A DNA stretch of 64,000 bases from Aestuariivirga sp. (GTDB lineage Bacteria > Pseudomonadota > Alphaproteobacteria > Rhizobiales > Aestuariivirgaceae). Made by a program: the position numbers and the translations under genes. This document shows positions 63,936 to 64,000 of the stretch, in pieces; position 1 is the stretch's first letter; every line of letters starts with the position of its first letter. Below the pieces are notes generated by a model, which did no database searches, had not been told where the DNA came from, and saw only the letters and a program-made list of their open reading frames with translations. Where the stretch lies: NCBI RefSeq assembly GCF_020252395.1, contig NZ_JADCDB010000009.1, forward strand, positions 62,001 to 126,000, given 5' to 3'.

Positions 63936-64000
63936 TCACCACACCCCCTTCACCTCATAGGCCTCGTCCATGCCAGGCCAAGGCGGCATCGTCACGCCGA
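63936..64000 (-). CDS. C-terminal end of a further gene, cut by the window
   Basis: The minus frame is open from the window edge to a TGA at 63936-63938, ending GVTMPPWPGMDEAYEVKGVW. It is convergent with gloA, 13 nt apart. Too short to identify. Confidence 0.4.
   Translation of the reverse strand, partial: GVTMPPWPGMDEAYEVKGVW

Overview
The window looks like the chromosome of an alphaproteobacterium of the order Hyphomicrobiales (Rhizobiales). The evidence is the purC-purS-purQ-purL-bolA-grxD block, an alphaproteobacterial-type porin, the F1-ATPase zeta inhibitor (DUF1476), the complex I NDUFS4-like subunit, ABC sugar uptake with MocA/MocD/MocE-like genes, high GC, and short palindromic intergenic elements of the kind common in rhizobial genomes. 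I inferred this by reading alone; no database search was possible.

Layout. 1-1451: 3' part of an AT-rich ATPase-TOPRIM gene running into a DUF2259 secreted-protein gene. 2459-8720: purB, an L,D-transpeptidase with an apparent frameshift, an outer-membrane barrel with a two-component system, and a nicotinate phosphoribosyltransferase. 8832-11270: a lone AT-richer DUF4238/SEC-C gene. 11381-23794: small conserved genes, the purine operon with BolA/Grx4, GST, a LysM/LytM lipoprotein, folK, a NYN protein, a family-5-like UDG, a peroxiredoxin without its usual cysteine, smpB and dapA. 24010-36368: lytic transglycosylase, hydrolase, a three-gene mini membrane operon, a porin with a clear terminator, a serine protease, sulfotransferase, quinone reductase, aminotransferase, DUF2279 and PilZ. 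36409-46164: chemoreceptor, then a cluster resembling rhizopine/inositol (moc) catabolism: MocA-like dehydrogenase, ABC sugar importer, PanB-like enzyme, MocD-like oxygenase and Rieske ferredoxin. 46537-48459: cold-shock protein, an H1-like HTH protein, YnfA and a phosphoesterase.

48526-60757 is a 12.2 kb integrated element and the most interesting part of the window. It carries a tyrosine integrase, an AlpA-like regulator, a primase-VapE helicase followed by a cluster of GTTACGG iterons, a serine recombinase, a terminase-small-subunit-like gene, seven unrecognised small genes, and an AT-rich restriction-modification module. No capsid, portal or large terminase gene is visible, so it resembles a phage satellite (PICI-like). 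It is inserted in the anticodon loop of a tRNA-Arg(TCT) gene. The 5' half of that tRNA lies at 60749-60790 and the 3' half at 48490-48534, and the halves pair perfectly when joined. The element also carries a complete, different tRNA-Arg(TCT) at 60576-60652, just downstream of the broken 5' half on the same strand. It therefore appears to destroy a host tRNA and replace it with its own copy, which could be expressed from the host transcript.

60800-64000 returns to core genes: a complex I subunit, tRNA-Pro, DUF192, a double cold-shock-domain protein, a sirtuin, glyoxalase I, and the tail of one further gene.
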